From Bacteroidota bacterium (GTDB taxonomy: Bacteria; Bacteroidota; Bacteroidia; SpSt-205; S141-50), in NCBI GenBank assembly GCA_015490695.1, contig WFXK01000062.1, positions 1 to 8,038 on the forward strand: a stretch of DNA of 8,038 bases, written 5' to 3'. Positions 1 to 7,217 of the stretch are shown one piece after another. The translations under genes and the position numbers were made by a program. Positions within the stretch are counted from its first letter, which is position 1. The number at the start of each line of letters is the position of its first letter. Below the pieces are notes generated by a model, which was given only the letters and a program-made list of their open reading frames with translations, was not told the origin of the DNA and made no database searches.

Positions 1-1
1 G

Positions 2-1852
2 CATTCAGAAACATTTTGGGCAGCAGTTGCCAAACACTTCCACTGGTTTCAACCCTGGGAAAAAGTAAAAAGTGGCGATTTTGAAGCGGTAAACTTCCAA
101 TGGTTCATCGGAGGTAAAACAAACCTTTGTTATAATTGTATAGACAGGCACCTACCCAAACGAGCAGACCAAGTTGCAATCATCTGGGAGCCCAACGAAC
201 CAACAGAACCTGTACGAAAAATCACTTATCAACAACTTTACGAACTTGTTTGTCAATTTTCCAATGCATTACTAGACTTAGGGGTTCGTAAAGGGGATAG
301 GATAGCCATTTACATGCCTATGGTCCCTGAAGCGGCTATAGCGATGTTAGCCTGTGCACGTATTGGCGCTATTCATTCGGTTATCTTTGCTGGCTTCAGT
401 GCCCAAGCCTTAGCAGAACGCATCCAAGACGCCAAAGCTAAAATATTGATTACCGCCAACGCAATGAAACGGGGAACGAAGTTAATTCCCCTAAAAGCTA
501 TTGCTGATGATGCCTTAAAACAATGCCCAAGCATAGAGAAAGTTATTGTCTATGAGCGCCTAAGAGATTATGCGGTAAGCATGCGAAAAGATAGAGATTT
601 GTGGTGGCACACGCTTGTAGAAGCCTATCCCAAAGGAAACAAAGCAGCAGTCATGGATGCCGAAGACCCCCTATTCATCCTCTATACCTCAGGCTCCACA
701 GGAAAACCAAAAGGGATTCTCCATACTACAGCAGGCTATATGGTTTATGCCGCCTATACCTTCTTAAACGTCTTTCAATATAACGAAGGAGAAATCTTTT
801 GGTGTTCTGCTGACGTAGGCTGGATAACAGGACACACTTACGTGCTCTATGGCGCCTTATTAAACGGTGCCACCACACTCTTTTTTGAAGGTACACCCCT
901 GTACCCTACCCCAGCCCGCTATTGGAAAGTCATAGAAAAACACCATGTAAACATCTTTTACACCGCTCCCACAGCCATTCGGGCTTTGATGGCACAAGGA
1001 GACCAATGGCTAAAAGGATTTGAATTCCCTTCTTTACGGGTCTTAGGCTCTGTTGGCGAACCCATTAACGAAGAAGCATGGCGATGGTTCTATGAAAAAG
1101 TTGGGAAGAACCGCTGCGCTTTAGTAGATACTTGGTGGCAAACCGAAACAGGCGGCATTATGATTTCCGCCTTAGCAGGTATCACTCCCCTGCGTCCTAC
1201 GTATGCCTCCTTACCCCTACCAGGCGTACAACCCGTCATCCTAAACGAAAATGGAGAGGAGTGCCACCCCAAAGATAAAGCCGTAGAAGGTATTTTATGC
1301 ATTAAAGATTCATGGCCTGGGCAAGCCCGAACCATGTGGGGCAACCACCAACGCTTCATAGAAACCTATTTTGCCCCGTATAAAGGGTATTACTTCACAG
1401 GCGATGGCGCACTAAAAGAACCCGATGGCTACATCCGTATCATCGGAAGAATAGATGACGTTGTGAACGTCTCAGGACACCGTATAGGAACAGCCGAGTT
1501 AGAAGACGTCATTAACAAGCATCCTGCCGTAGCAGAAAGCGCTGTCTTAGGCGCCCCCCACCCCGTAAAAGGACAACAACTCTACGCCTTCGTAATCCCT
1601 AAGCAAGAAACCAACATAGATGAAAACACCTTAGAAAAAGAAATCAAAGCCTTGGTAGAAAAAGAAATCGGAGCCTTTGCCCGCCCCGAACATGTGCAAA
1701 TCGTCCCAGGACTTCCTAAAACCCGCTCGGGAAAAATCATGCGAAGAATCCTAAGAAAACTCCTTTATAAACAAGAAGACCAACTGGGCGATACCTCAAC
1801 CCTGCTAAACCCAGAAATCATTGAACCCATCAAACAAGGACTTAAGATTTAA
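2..1852 (+). CDS. acs: Acetyl-CoA synthetase (AMP-forming), 5'-truncated by window edge
   Basis: Ligates acetate to CoA through an acetyl-AMP intermediate (cytosolic, acetate activation). The frame is open from base 2, giving 616 residues; the family is about 630-655 long, so roughly 20-40 N-terminal residues lie outside. Visible landmarks in order: the N-terminal FHWFQPWEKV and YNCIDRHL blocks (about nt 50-155), the phosphate-binding loop YTSGSTGKPKG (nt 683-715), WITGHTY and GSVGEP forming the acetate/ATP pocket, DTWWQTETGG, whose tryptophan limits the pocket to short acids, the YFTGD and GRIDDVVNVSGHR hinge region, and the C-terminal PKTRSGKIMRRILRK. The lysine in SGK (codon 1733-1735) matches the residue acetylated in Salmonella Acs (family knowledge), so post-translational control by acetylation is likely. 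The first ATG inside the window, at 314, lies within a conserved block and is not the start. First gene of a four-gene + run. Confidence 0.97.
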   Translation, partial: HSETFWAAVAKHFHWFQPWEKVKSGDFEAVNFQWFIGGKTNLCYNCIDRHLPKRADQVAIIWEPNEPTEPVRKITYQQLYELVCQFSNALLDLGVRKGDRIAIYMPMVPEAAIAMLACARIGAIHSVIFAGFSAQALAERIQDAKAKILITANAMKRGTKLIPLKAIADDALKQCPSIEKVIVYERLRDYAVSMRKDRDLWWHTLVEAYPKGNKAAVMDAEDPLFILYTSGSTGKPKGILHTTAGYMVYAAYTFLNVFQYNEGEIFWCSADVGWITGHTYVLYGALLNGATTLFFEGTPLYPTPARYWKVIEKHHVNIFYTAPTAIRALMAQGDQWLKGFEFPSLRVLGSVGEPINEEAWRWFYEKVGKNRCALVDTWWQTETGGIMISALAGITPLRPTYASLPLPGVQPVILNENGEECHPKDKAVEGILCIKDSWPGQARTMWGNHQRFIETYFAPYKGYYFTGDGALKEPDGYIRIIGRIDDVVNVSGHRIGTAELEDVINKHPAVAESAVLGAPHPVKGQQLYAFVIPKQETNIDENTLEKEIKALVEKEIGAFARPEHVQIVPGLPKTRSGKIMRRILRKLLYKQEDQLGDTSTLLNPEIIEPIKQGLKI

Positions 1853-1912
1853 TCGCTTGTACTAACAAAACAGCAAATTTTTATACCTTAGTTGCCCAAA
1901 GTACACAAACCC

Positions 1913-4000
1913 ATGGCACAAGTAGCAACAGAAGTCCAAATAGAGCTAAAGACGTTATTAAAAGCCTATCGTTTGATGTGCTGTGTCAAAGAAATGGCAC
2001 GGCTTTATGACGAGCATCGCGACAAAGCCCATATTGTCCATTCTACTTCCCGAGGGCATGAAGCTATCCAATTAGCCGTAGGTATGCAATTATTGCCCCA
2101 AGATTATGTTTATCCTTATTATCGGGATGAGTCTATTTTATTAGGTATTGGCATGACCCCTTACGAACTGATGTTACAATTGATGGCGAAGCGGGACGAC
2201 CCCTTTAGCATGGGACGTATGTACTATGGTCACCCCAGTTTACGAGACCCCGATAAACCAAAGATTCCTTATCAGTCTTCTGCCGTTGGCATGCAAGCCA
2301 TTCCCGCCACAGGTGCAGCACACGGCATCAAATACAAAGAACAAGTAGGTTTAGCAGATTACAAAGACCAACTCCCACCTATTGTGGTTTGTTCCTTAGG
2401 AGATGGCGCTATCACAGAAGGCGAAGTCTCGGAAGCCTTCCAAGAAGCCGTACTACGCCAACTACCAATTATTTACCTTATCCAAGATAACGACTGGAGT
2501 ATCTCTGCCCACAAAGAAGAAATCGCTGCGATGAAAGCCCCACAATACGCAAAAGGCTTCCCCGGTATGGAAGTCGTTGAAGTAGATGGTACAGACTTCA
2601 TAGACTGCTACTTAACCTTTGCCAAAGTTGCCGAAACCGTAAGAAAAGAACGCAGACCCTTTTTGCTCTACGCCCCTGTCGCCCTACTACACCACCACAC
2701 CTCAGGTGTAAGAAAAGAATGGTACCGAGACCCCGAAGAACTTAAAACCTTAGAAGAAACCAAAGACCCAAGAAAAATCCTTAGAAAACACCTGTTAGAA
2801 ATCGGCGTTAAGGAAAAAGCCTTAGAACAACTGGAACAAGAGGTCAAAGAACAAATAGAAAAAGATTTCTTTAGAGCATGGCAAGCCAAAGACCCTGAAC
2901 CAGAAGATTTATACAAATACGTTTATGCACCTACGCCCATTACAGAAGAGCGAGGAGAACGAGAACCTAAAGACCGCAAAAAAAAGATTGTAATGGTAGA
3001 TGCGGCATTGTATGCTTGTGAAGAAATCTTACGGAAACATCCCGAAGCCCTTTTATATGGTCAAGATGTGGGAAGACGCTTAGGAGGAGTATTCAGAGAA
3101 GCCGCAACCTTAGCAGAAAAGTTTGGCGATGAACGGGTATTTAATACCCCTGTGCAAGAAGCCTACATCATCGGTAGCACCTCAGGAATGTCCGCCGTAG
3201 GCTGTAAACCCATTGTAGAAATCCAATTTGCTGACTACATCTGGCCCGGACTGAATCAACTCTTTACCGAACTAAGCCGCTCTTATTATTTGTCTGCAGG
3301 AAAATGGCCCGTTTATGCCGTTATTCGCGTCCCTATTGGGGCTTACGGTGGTGGAGGTCCCTTCCATAGCAGCAGCTGTGAATCAGTCCTCTGTAATATT
3401 AAAGGAATTAAAGTGGTTTATCCCTCCAACGCCGCCGACATGAAAGGATTACTAAAAGCCGCTTTTTATGACCCCAATCCTGTAGTTATCTTAGAGCACA
3501 AAGGACTTTATTGGTCTAAGGTAAAAGGCACCGAAGCTGCCATGACCATTGAACCCGATGAAGATTACGTTATCCCCATAGGGAAAGCCCGAATAGCGCT
3601 ACACGCTAGCGAAGAAGCTTTAGAAATGGGCGACACTTGCTTAGTTATCACCTACGGCATGGGGGTCCATTGGGCACTAAACGCCGCAAAAGCCTTTGAA
3701 AACCAAGTAGAAATCATAGACCTCAGAAGCCTCCAGCCGTATGACTGGGAGCTCATCACAGAACGGGTCAAACAACATGGTAAGGTCTTAGTCGTTACAG
3801 AAGAGCCAGGCACTAACAGCTTCGCCCAAGCCCTAAGCGGTAGAATCGCCTCAGAACTCTTTGAATACTTAGACGCCCCTGTTCAACTCGTTGCTGCCCC
3901 AGATGTCCCAGGTATCCCCACAAGCCTCATCTTAGAAAACGAATACCTGCCAGGTATTGAAAAAACCCAAGCAGCAATAGAAAAACTATTACAATGGTGA
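1913..4000 (+). CDS. Fused alpha-beta E1 component of a 2-oxoacid dehydrogenase complex
   Basis: Thiamine-diphosphate-dependent E1 that decarboxylates a 2-oxoacid and passes the acyl group to lipoyl-E2. Residues 1-320 are the alpha part: RGHEAIQ (47-53), YYRDES, the ThDP/Mg motif GDG (163-165) with its partner asparagine in QDN (191-193), and the HHHTSG loop (260-265). A charged linker (about 325-358) leads to the beta part (about 358-695): LLYGQDVG, VFNTPVQEAY with the conserved glutamate E416, GPFHSSS, and the C-terminal transketolase-like domain (DLRSLQPYD, VVTEEP). I chose ATG 1913 (695 residues); an in-frame TTG at 1892 would add seven residues with no homology-like content. No Shine-Dalgarno is visible. 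Fused E1 of this size is typical of Bacteroidota. Sequence alone does not settle pyruvate versus branched-chain substrates; the QDNDWSIS block resembles the branched-chain/Bacteroidota type. E2 and E3 are not in the window. The stop lies one base before the thioesterase start. Confidence 0.93.
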   Translation: MAQVATEVQIELKTLLKAYRLMCCVKEMARLYDEHRDKAHIVHSTSRGHEAIQLAVGMQLLPQDYVYPYYRDESILLGIGMTPYELMLQLMAKRDDPFSMGRMYYGHPSLRDPDKPKIPYQSSAVGMQAIPATGAAHGIKYKEQVGLADYKDQLPPIVVCSLGDGAITEGEVSEAFQEAVLRQLPIIYLIQDNDWSISAHKEEIAAMKAPQYAKGFPGMEVVEVDGTDFIDCYLTFAKVAETVRKERRPFLLYAPVALLHHHTSGVRKEWYRDPEELKTLEETKDPRKILRKHLLEIGVKEKALEQLEQEVKEQIEKDFFRAWQAKDPEPEDLYKYVYAPTPITEERGEREPKDRKKKIVMVDAALYACEEILRKHPEALLYGQDVGRRLGGVFREAATLAEKFGDERVFNTPVQEAYIIGSTSGMSAVGCKPIVEIQFADYIWPGLNQLFTELSRSYYLSAGKWPVYAVIRVPIGAYGGGGPFHSSSCESVLCNIKGIKVVYPSNAADMKGLLKAAFYDPNPVVILEHKGLYWSKVKGTEAAMTIEPDEDYVIPIGKARIALHASEEALEMGDTCLVITYGMGVHWALNAAKAFENQVEIIDLRSLQPYDWELITERVKQHGKVLVVTEEPGTNSFAQALSGRIASELFEYLDAPVQLVAAPDVPGIPTSLILENEYLPGIEKTQAAIEKLLQW

Positions 4001-4001
4001 A

Positions 4002-4397
4002 ATGAAAAATCCCTTTAAGCCGGGAGACACCAAAGAATACATTACAAAAGTTACGGAAGAGAAATTAGCCCGTTTTGAAAGCGGTTTAGTCCATCCTGTA
4101 TATGCAACGTTTGCTTTAGCACAAGATGCCGAATGGTGTTGTCGCCTCTTCGTTTTAGATATGTTAGAAGAAGGCGAAGAAGGCATTGGTACTTTTGTCT
4201 CTGTTCACCATGAAGCCCCTGCTCCCTTAGGAGCAACGATTCGCTTTGTCGCTACTTTAATGTACGTGAAAGGTAACACTGTCCACTGCCGTTATGAAGC
4301 CTTTTTCAAAAACACCCGTATCGCTTTTGGTGAACAAACACAAAAAATCATCCATAAAGCAACTTTCCAAAAACGTCTTTCTTTGCTTAAGCCTTAA
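4002..4397 (+). CDS. FlK-like hot-dog-fold acyl-CoA thioesterase
   Basis: A small (131 aa) cytosolic hot-dog protein predicted to hydrolyse an acyl-CoA thioester. From remembered family sequence it lines up without gaps with fluoroacetyl-CoA thioesterase FlK over VYAT...AEW...EEGIGTFVSVHHEAPAP. Thr36, Glu44 and His70 fall on FlK Thr42, Glu50 and His76, the catalytic set. The FlK gate Phe36 falls on Val30 and Arg120 on a lysine, so specificity for fluoroacetyl-CoA is not expected; the natural substrate is unknown. The length is normal for the family. ATG 4002 begins one base after the E1 stop, so translation is probably coupled to E1. The last 104 bases also encode the start of the next gene in the +1 frame. 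The context next to Acs and E1 suggests a role in trimming acetyl-, propionyl- or branched acyl-CoA pools; that role is inference. Confidence 0.8.
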   Translation: MKNPFKPGDTKEYITKVTEEKLARFESGLVHPVYATFALAQDAEWCCRLFVLDMLEEGEEGIGTFVSVHHEAPAPLGATIRFVATLMYVKGNTVHCRYEAFFKNTRIAFGEQTQKIIHKATFQKRLSLLKP

Positions 4398-6723
4398 TAT
4401 TCTTTGGGCACAAACAACATGGTTGGTCCAAGGAACTTTATACGATAAAGATGACAGCAGCCGCTGCAGCTTCGCCACCCTACACACCCTACGCTCCAAC
4501 ACATGGAGCATGAGTGACCTCAATGGAAACTTCAAAATCGCCGTTTACTACCCTACAGACACCTTGGAAATCCGTTTACTTGGCTATAAACCCCTAAAAC
4601 AGCTCATCTCTTACCCTCAGGATACCCAAAAAACTTTTTTTCTCATTCCCGAACCGCTTACTTTACAAACTGTCGTCATCACTCCTTCGCTATCCCCCAT
4701 AGTGCGACTAATAAAAAGAATCCAGACAGAAGGGAAACAACATAGTATCGCTGCATTAAAACAATATCAGTTCACTACTTACAATCAAGTGTGGGTGACT
4801 TTTGCCGATACCTCAGAAATCCGAGATAGTGCAGCGAAAGCATTTTTACAAAAAAGTTATTTGTTTTTCTGGGAAAGTGTCACCCGCTCTACTTTTTTTC
4901 GCGGTGAGTACAAAGAAGAGGTCATCGCTTCCAAAGCCTCAGGTATTCCAAAAGCCTTGCCTTTCTCCCCCACAGCACTGCAAAGCATATCCCCCTACAA
5001 AAACCAATTCCAAATCTTAGACCAATTTTGGATTAACCCCGTAAGCGAAAAAGGACTACAACATTATCGCTATTACTTTACAGACACGCTTTATTTAAGT
5101 TCAAAAGACACTTTATACACGCTTTTTTTTGAACCTAAGCGCCCAGACCCTAAACGACTACAAGGTAGTTTTACTGTGCATTGTCCTCCTTGTGCTATTA
5201 AGAGTTTATCTGCTGAGACCCGTTACAAAGACCCAGAGAGCGGTATTCAGTCTATTGAGATTTTGCAGTTACATGAGAAGCAGGAGGGATATTGGTTTCC
5301 GATGCAGTGGCGTATGCGCCTGCATTACAAGAGCGAAGAGAGTGATTTCCCTGCTCTTGCTTTTGAAATAGAAAGCCACGTTCGGGAAGTTCATACGGAA
5401 GGGATTGCCCCCCCTAAGCAGATTGCAACAATTGAAATCCTGCCGCAAGCAACAGAAAAGGATTCTACTTTTTGGAACCAACTACGCCCAACCCCCTTAG
5501 ATGAAAAAGCACAAAACACCTACGTTGCCTTAGATACCCTGCTGAAAAAAAGTAAGTTTTTTCAATTCTGGTTGAATCAAAGTGCCCATTTAAAATACGG
5601 TTTCTTACGTGCAGGCATTTTTTACATAGACCTTTTATCCCTTTATCGCTACAACCTTGTAGAAGGGCATCGGGTTGGTATAGGACTATGGACGAACGAA
5701 CAATTAACGCCTTATGCTTCGCTTGGTGCTTCCGTAGCCTATGGTTTCAGTGACCAACGTATGAAATACCAAGGCAGTTTATTCATTCACCCTTTCCGAG
5801 ATAGACGCTGGCAACTACAAGGCATTTACCGCTATGAACTTATAGAATCAGGCGCTTTAAGCACCATTGTTAGAAATCAAATGCTTCTCCATTGGTCCTT
5901 ACGGCGTCCTGTGTTTAATGTAAGAGATTTTTTCCTACGTCAAATGGATTATTTAACACAATGGGAAGTAGCTTTTTTTGCACCTTTATTCAAAGCGCAA
6001 TTACAGGGATATTACCAACAAAACTGGGTTGAACCTGCCGATTCTTATCGTTTTCAGCAGCGACATCAATATCAACAAACGTGGGTGGGTGCACGCTTGC
6101 GCTGGACCCCTAAGGAGGTCCTGCTTCAAGAAGGATGGCAACTCTATTCCTATGGCAGTGCTTTTCCCACACTGCTGTGGCACGGGTTCGTAGACCCTAC
6201 AGACTATAAGCGTTGGGGTACGACCCTACAATGGCGTTGGCAGTATAAAACTCCTTTTTCGTGGTGGCAACTTTTTATCGTAGGAGGAATCCTTTCAGAA
6301 ACGCTGCCCTATACATGGCTACATGTGTTTCCCGCTAACGGACCCCCTAATTGGTTCACTGCCCTGTTCGCCTTTGAAACCATGCCTTGGAACCAATATG
6401 TTGCGAACCGTTTTGTCCGCTTCCACCTACGATGGGAATGGCTCAATGGGAAATTTCCCTCTATCCGTTATGCACCCAATCTGGTCTTTTATAGCAATAT
6501 CGCTTGGGGCACCTTAGAACAGACACAACTACATGAAAACCGTTCAACCCGCTCTTTAGAACAAGGCTACGTTGAAATCGGCATAGGAATTACCGACCTC
6601 TTTCCGCCAGAAATTAAACGCCGATTAAGTTCGCTTGCTTCCTTAGAAGTGAACGCCTTTATTGCCTTAGATACCAAAGCGCCCTACTACCGACTCCCTA
6701 TTTTGGTAAAAGTAAATTTTTAG
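4294..6723 (+). CDS. DUF5686 outer-membrane protein with carboxypeptidase-regulatory-like N-domain
   Basis: Predicted outer-membrane beta-barrel protein of unknown function (809 aa from ATG 4294). A Sec signal peptide is visible: basic n-region (KHKK...K), hydrophobic VFLCLSLNIL, and a likely cut after WA at residue 39. Residues about 44-110 (VQGTLYD..., SDLNGNF, DTLEIRLLGYKPL) match the carboxypeptidase D regulatory-like beta-sandwich common in Bacteroidota surface proteins. From about 125 on, TVVITP, the FFWESVTRSTFF...EEVIASKASG block (191-217), YRYYFTDTLY, DTLYTLFFEPK and GYWFPMQW fit DUF5686. The second half is aromatic-rich with alternating polarity and ends in phenylalanine (LPILVKVNF), as barrels recognised by the BAM machinery do. 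Start choice: ATG 4294 gives a long n-region; TTG 4327 or GTG 4330 would give a neater 27-residue signal. All lie inside the thioesterase gene, and the next in-frame ATG falls after the signal. CPPC at residues 297-300 is unusual. Confidence 0.85.
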   Translation: MKPFSKTPVSLLVNKHKKSSIKQLSKNVFLCLSLNILWAQTTWLVQGTLYDKDDSSRCSFATLHTLRSNTWSMSDLNGNFKIAVYYPTDTLEIRLLGYKPLKQLISYPQDTQKTFFLIPEPLTLQTVVITPSLSPIVRLIKRIQTEGKQHSIAALKQYQFTTYNQVWVTFADTSEIRDSAAKAFLQKSYLFFWESVTRSTFFRGEYKEEVIASKASGIPKALPFSPTALQSISPYKNQFQILDQFWINPVSEKGLQHYRYYFTDTLYLSSKDTLYTLFFEPKRPDPKRLQGSFTVHCPPCAIKSLSAETRYKDPESGIQSIEILQLHEKQEGYWFPMQWRMRLHYKSEESDFPALAFEIESHVREVHTEGIAPPKQIATIEILPQATEKDSTFWNQLRPTPLDEKAQNTYVALDTLLKKSKFFQFWLNQSAHLKYGFLRAGIFYIDLLSLYRYNLVEGHRVGIGLWTNEQLTPYASLGASVAYGFSDQRMKYQGSLFIHPFRDRRWQLQGIYRYELIESGALSTIVRNQMLLHWSLRRPVFNVRDFFLRQMDYLTQWEVAFFAPLFKAQLQGYYQQNWVEPADSYRFQQRHQYQQTWVGARLRWTPKEVLLQEGWQLYSYGSAFPTLLWHGFVDPTDYKRWGTTLQWRWQYKTPFSWWQLFIVGGILSETLPYTWLHVFPANGPPNWFTALFAFETMPWNQYVANRFVRFHLRWEWLNGKFPSIRYAPNLVFYSNIAWGTLEQTQLHENRSTRSLEQGYVEIGIGITDLFPPEIKRRLSSLASLEVNAFIALDTKAPYYRLPILVKVNF

Positions 6724-6744
6724 TACTTAAAAATTTTACCAAAA
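6701..6744. terminator. Hairpin over the end of the outer-membrane protein gene
   Basis: An 11-bp perfect inverted repeat, TTTTGGTAAAA (6701-6711) against TTTTACCAAAA (6734-6744). Inside it, TTTTTA (6717-6722) can pair with TAAAAA (6728-6733) around a five-base loop, leaving a five-base bulge. The stop codon TAG (6721-6723) sits at the tip. It is AT-rich with no clean U-run right after it on either strand, so it may act as a partial stop or 3'-end protector rather than a strong intrinsic terminator. Its position between two converging genes supports a transcription-end role. Confidence 0.5.
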
Positions 6745-6754
6745 CTAAATATTG

Positions 6755-6786
6755 CAACTACAAAAATTTAGTAGTTGAAAATTTTT
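6755..6786. terminator. Hairpin over the end of smpB at the convergent junction
   Basis: A perfect 7-bp stem, CAACTAC (6755-6761) and GTAGTTG (6771-6777), encloses a nine-base loop. On the + strand it is followed by AAAATTTTT (6778-6786), giving a T5 tract after a short spacer, so it can terminate the rightward run. On the - strand the stem is made from the last Asn-Tyr codons of smpB, the stop TAA lies in the loop, and the following tract is only moderately T-rich (CAATATTTAGTTTT). It is probably a shared two-way terminator acting together with the hairpin at 6701-6744. Confidence 0.5.
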
Positions 6787-7217
6787 CGTCTTATTGCGCG
6801 TTCTGCTTCTCTACGCTTGATGGCTTCTCGTTTGTCGTATTTCTTTTTCCCTTTTGCCAAAGCGATTTCCAGTTTAGCGTAATTGCGTTTATTGAAATAA
6901 AGCCGTACAGGGATGATGGTCAATCCCCTTTCTTGGACCTTTTGTTTTAGTTTTCTTAGTTCTCTTTTATGCAGTAGTAGCTTTCGTTCTCTACGGGGTT
7001 CGTGGTTAAAAACTCCACTTTGCTCATAGGGAGCGATATAAAAGTTTTTGATATAAAGTTCATCACCTTTAAAATAGCAATAGGCATCTTGTAAAGAGGC
7101 TTTACCTTGACGAATGCTTTTGACTTCACTGCCTTTTAGCACAATACCCGCCTCGTAGCGGTCTAAAAGATGATAATCGTACGTGGCTTTACGATTGCGT
7201 ATAACGACTTTACTCAT
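6768..7217 (-). CDS. smpB: SsrA-binding protein SmpB
   Basis: Small basic RNA-binding protein (149 aa) that binds the tRNA-like part of tmRNA and brings it to stalled ribosomes for trans-translation. Family hallmarks run the whole length: IRNRKATYDY at the N-terminus, GIVLKGSEVKSIRQGKASL (residues about 25-43) with DAYCYFKGDELYIKNFYIAPYE, the NHEPRRERKLLLHK block, LTIIPVRLYF, and LEIALAKGKKKYDKRE. The lysine/arginine-rich C-terminal tail (KRREAERAIRRKIF) is the part that follows the mRNA channel in known structures. The turn usually containing glycine (N-x-R-G) reads NKRNYAK here, a mild variant. ATG 7217 overlaps the stop of the carbonic anhydrase gene upstream (ATGA), so translation is probably coupled. 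No ssrA (tmRNA) gene is visible in the window. Confidence 0.97.
   Translation of the reverse strand: MSKVVIRNRKATYDYHLLDRYEAGIVLKGSEVKSIRQGKASLQDAYCYFKGDELYIKNFYIAPYEQSGVFNHEPRRERKLLLHKRELRKLKQKVQERGLTIIPVRLYFNKRNYAKLEIALAKGKKKYDKREAIKRREAERAIRRKIFNY

Noticed and set aside
1090..1359. Open frame of 89 codons on the minus strand opposite acs
   Set aside because: It is fully antisense to a strongly conserved enzyme domain, has no recognisable motif, and arises from the coding pattern of acs. The same holds for minus-strand frames at 2668-2916, 4051-4236, 5269-5481 and 6001-6183.
1857..1891. Possible Bacteroidota promoter (TTG ... TACCTTAG, near TANNTTTG) between acs and the E1 gene
   Set aside because: One mismatch in the -7 element and a 24-base spacer, longer than the usual range, in an AT-rich gap. 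Not convincing without transcript data.
4002..4397. Dedicated fluoroacetate-resistance thioesterase (true FlK)
   Set aside because: The catalytic residues match, but the FlK gate phenylalanine and the fluorine-side arginine positions are not kept, and no fluorometabolite genes are nearby.
4257..4535. Minus-strand open frame of 92 codons across the thioesterase/outer-membrane protein junction
   Set aside because: Both strands cannot easily code here because the + strand already carries two supported frames; the minus-strand product has no family features.
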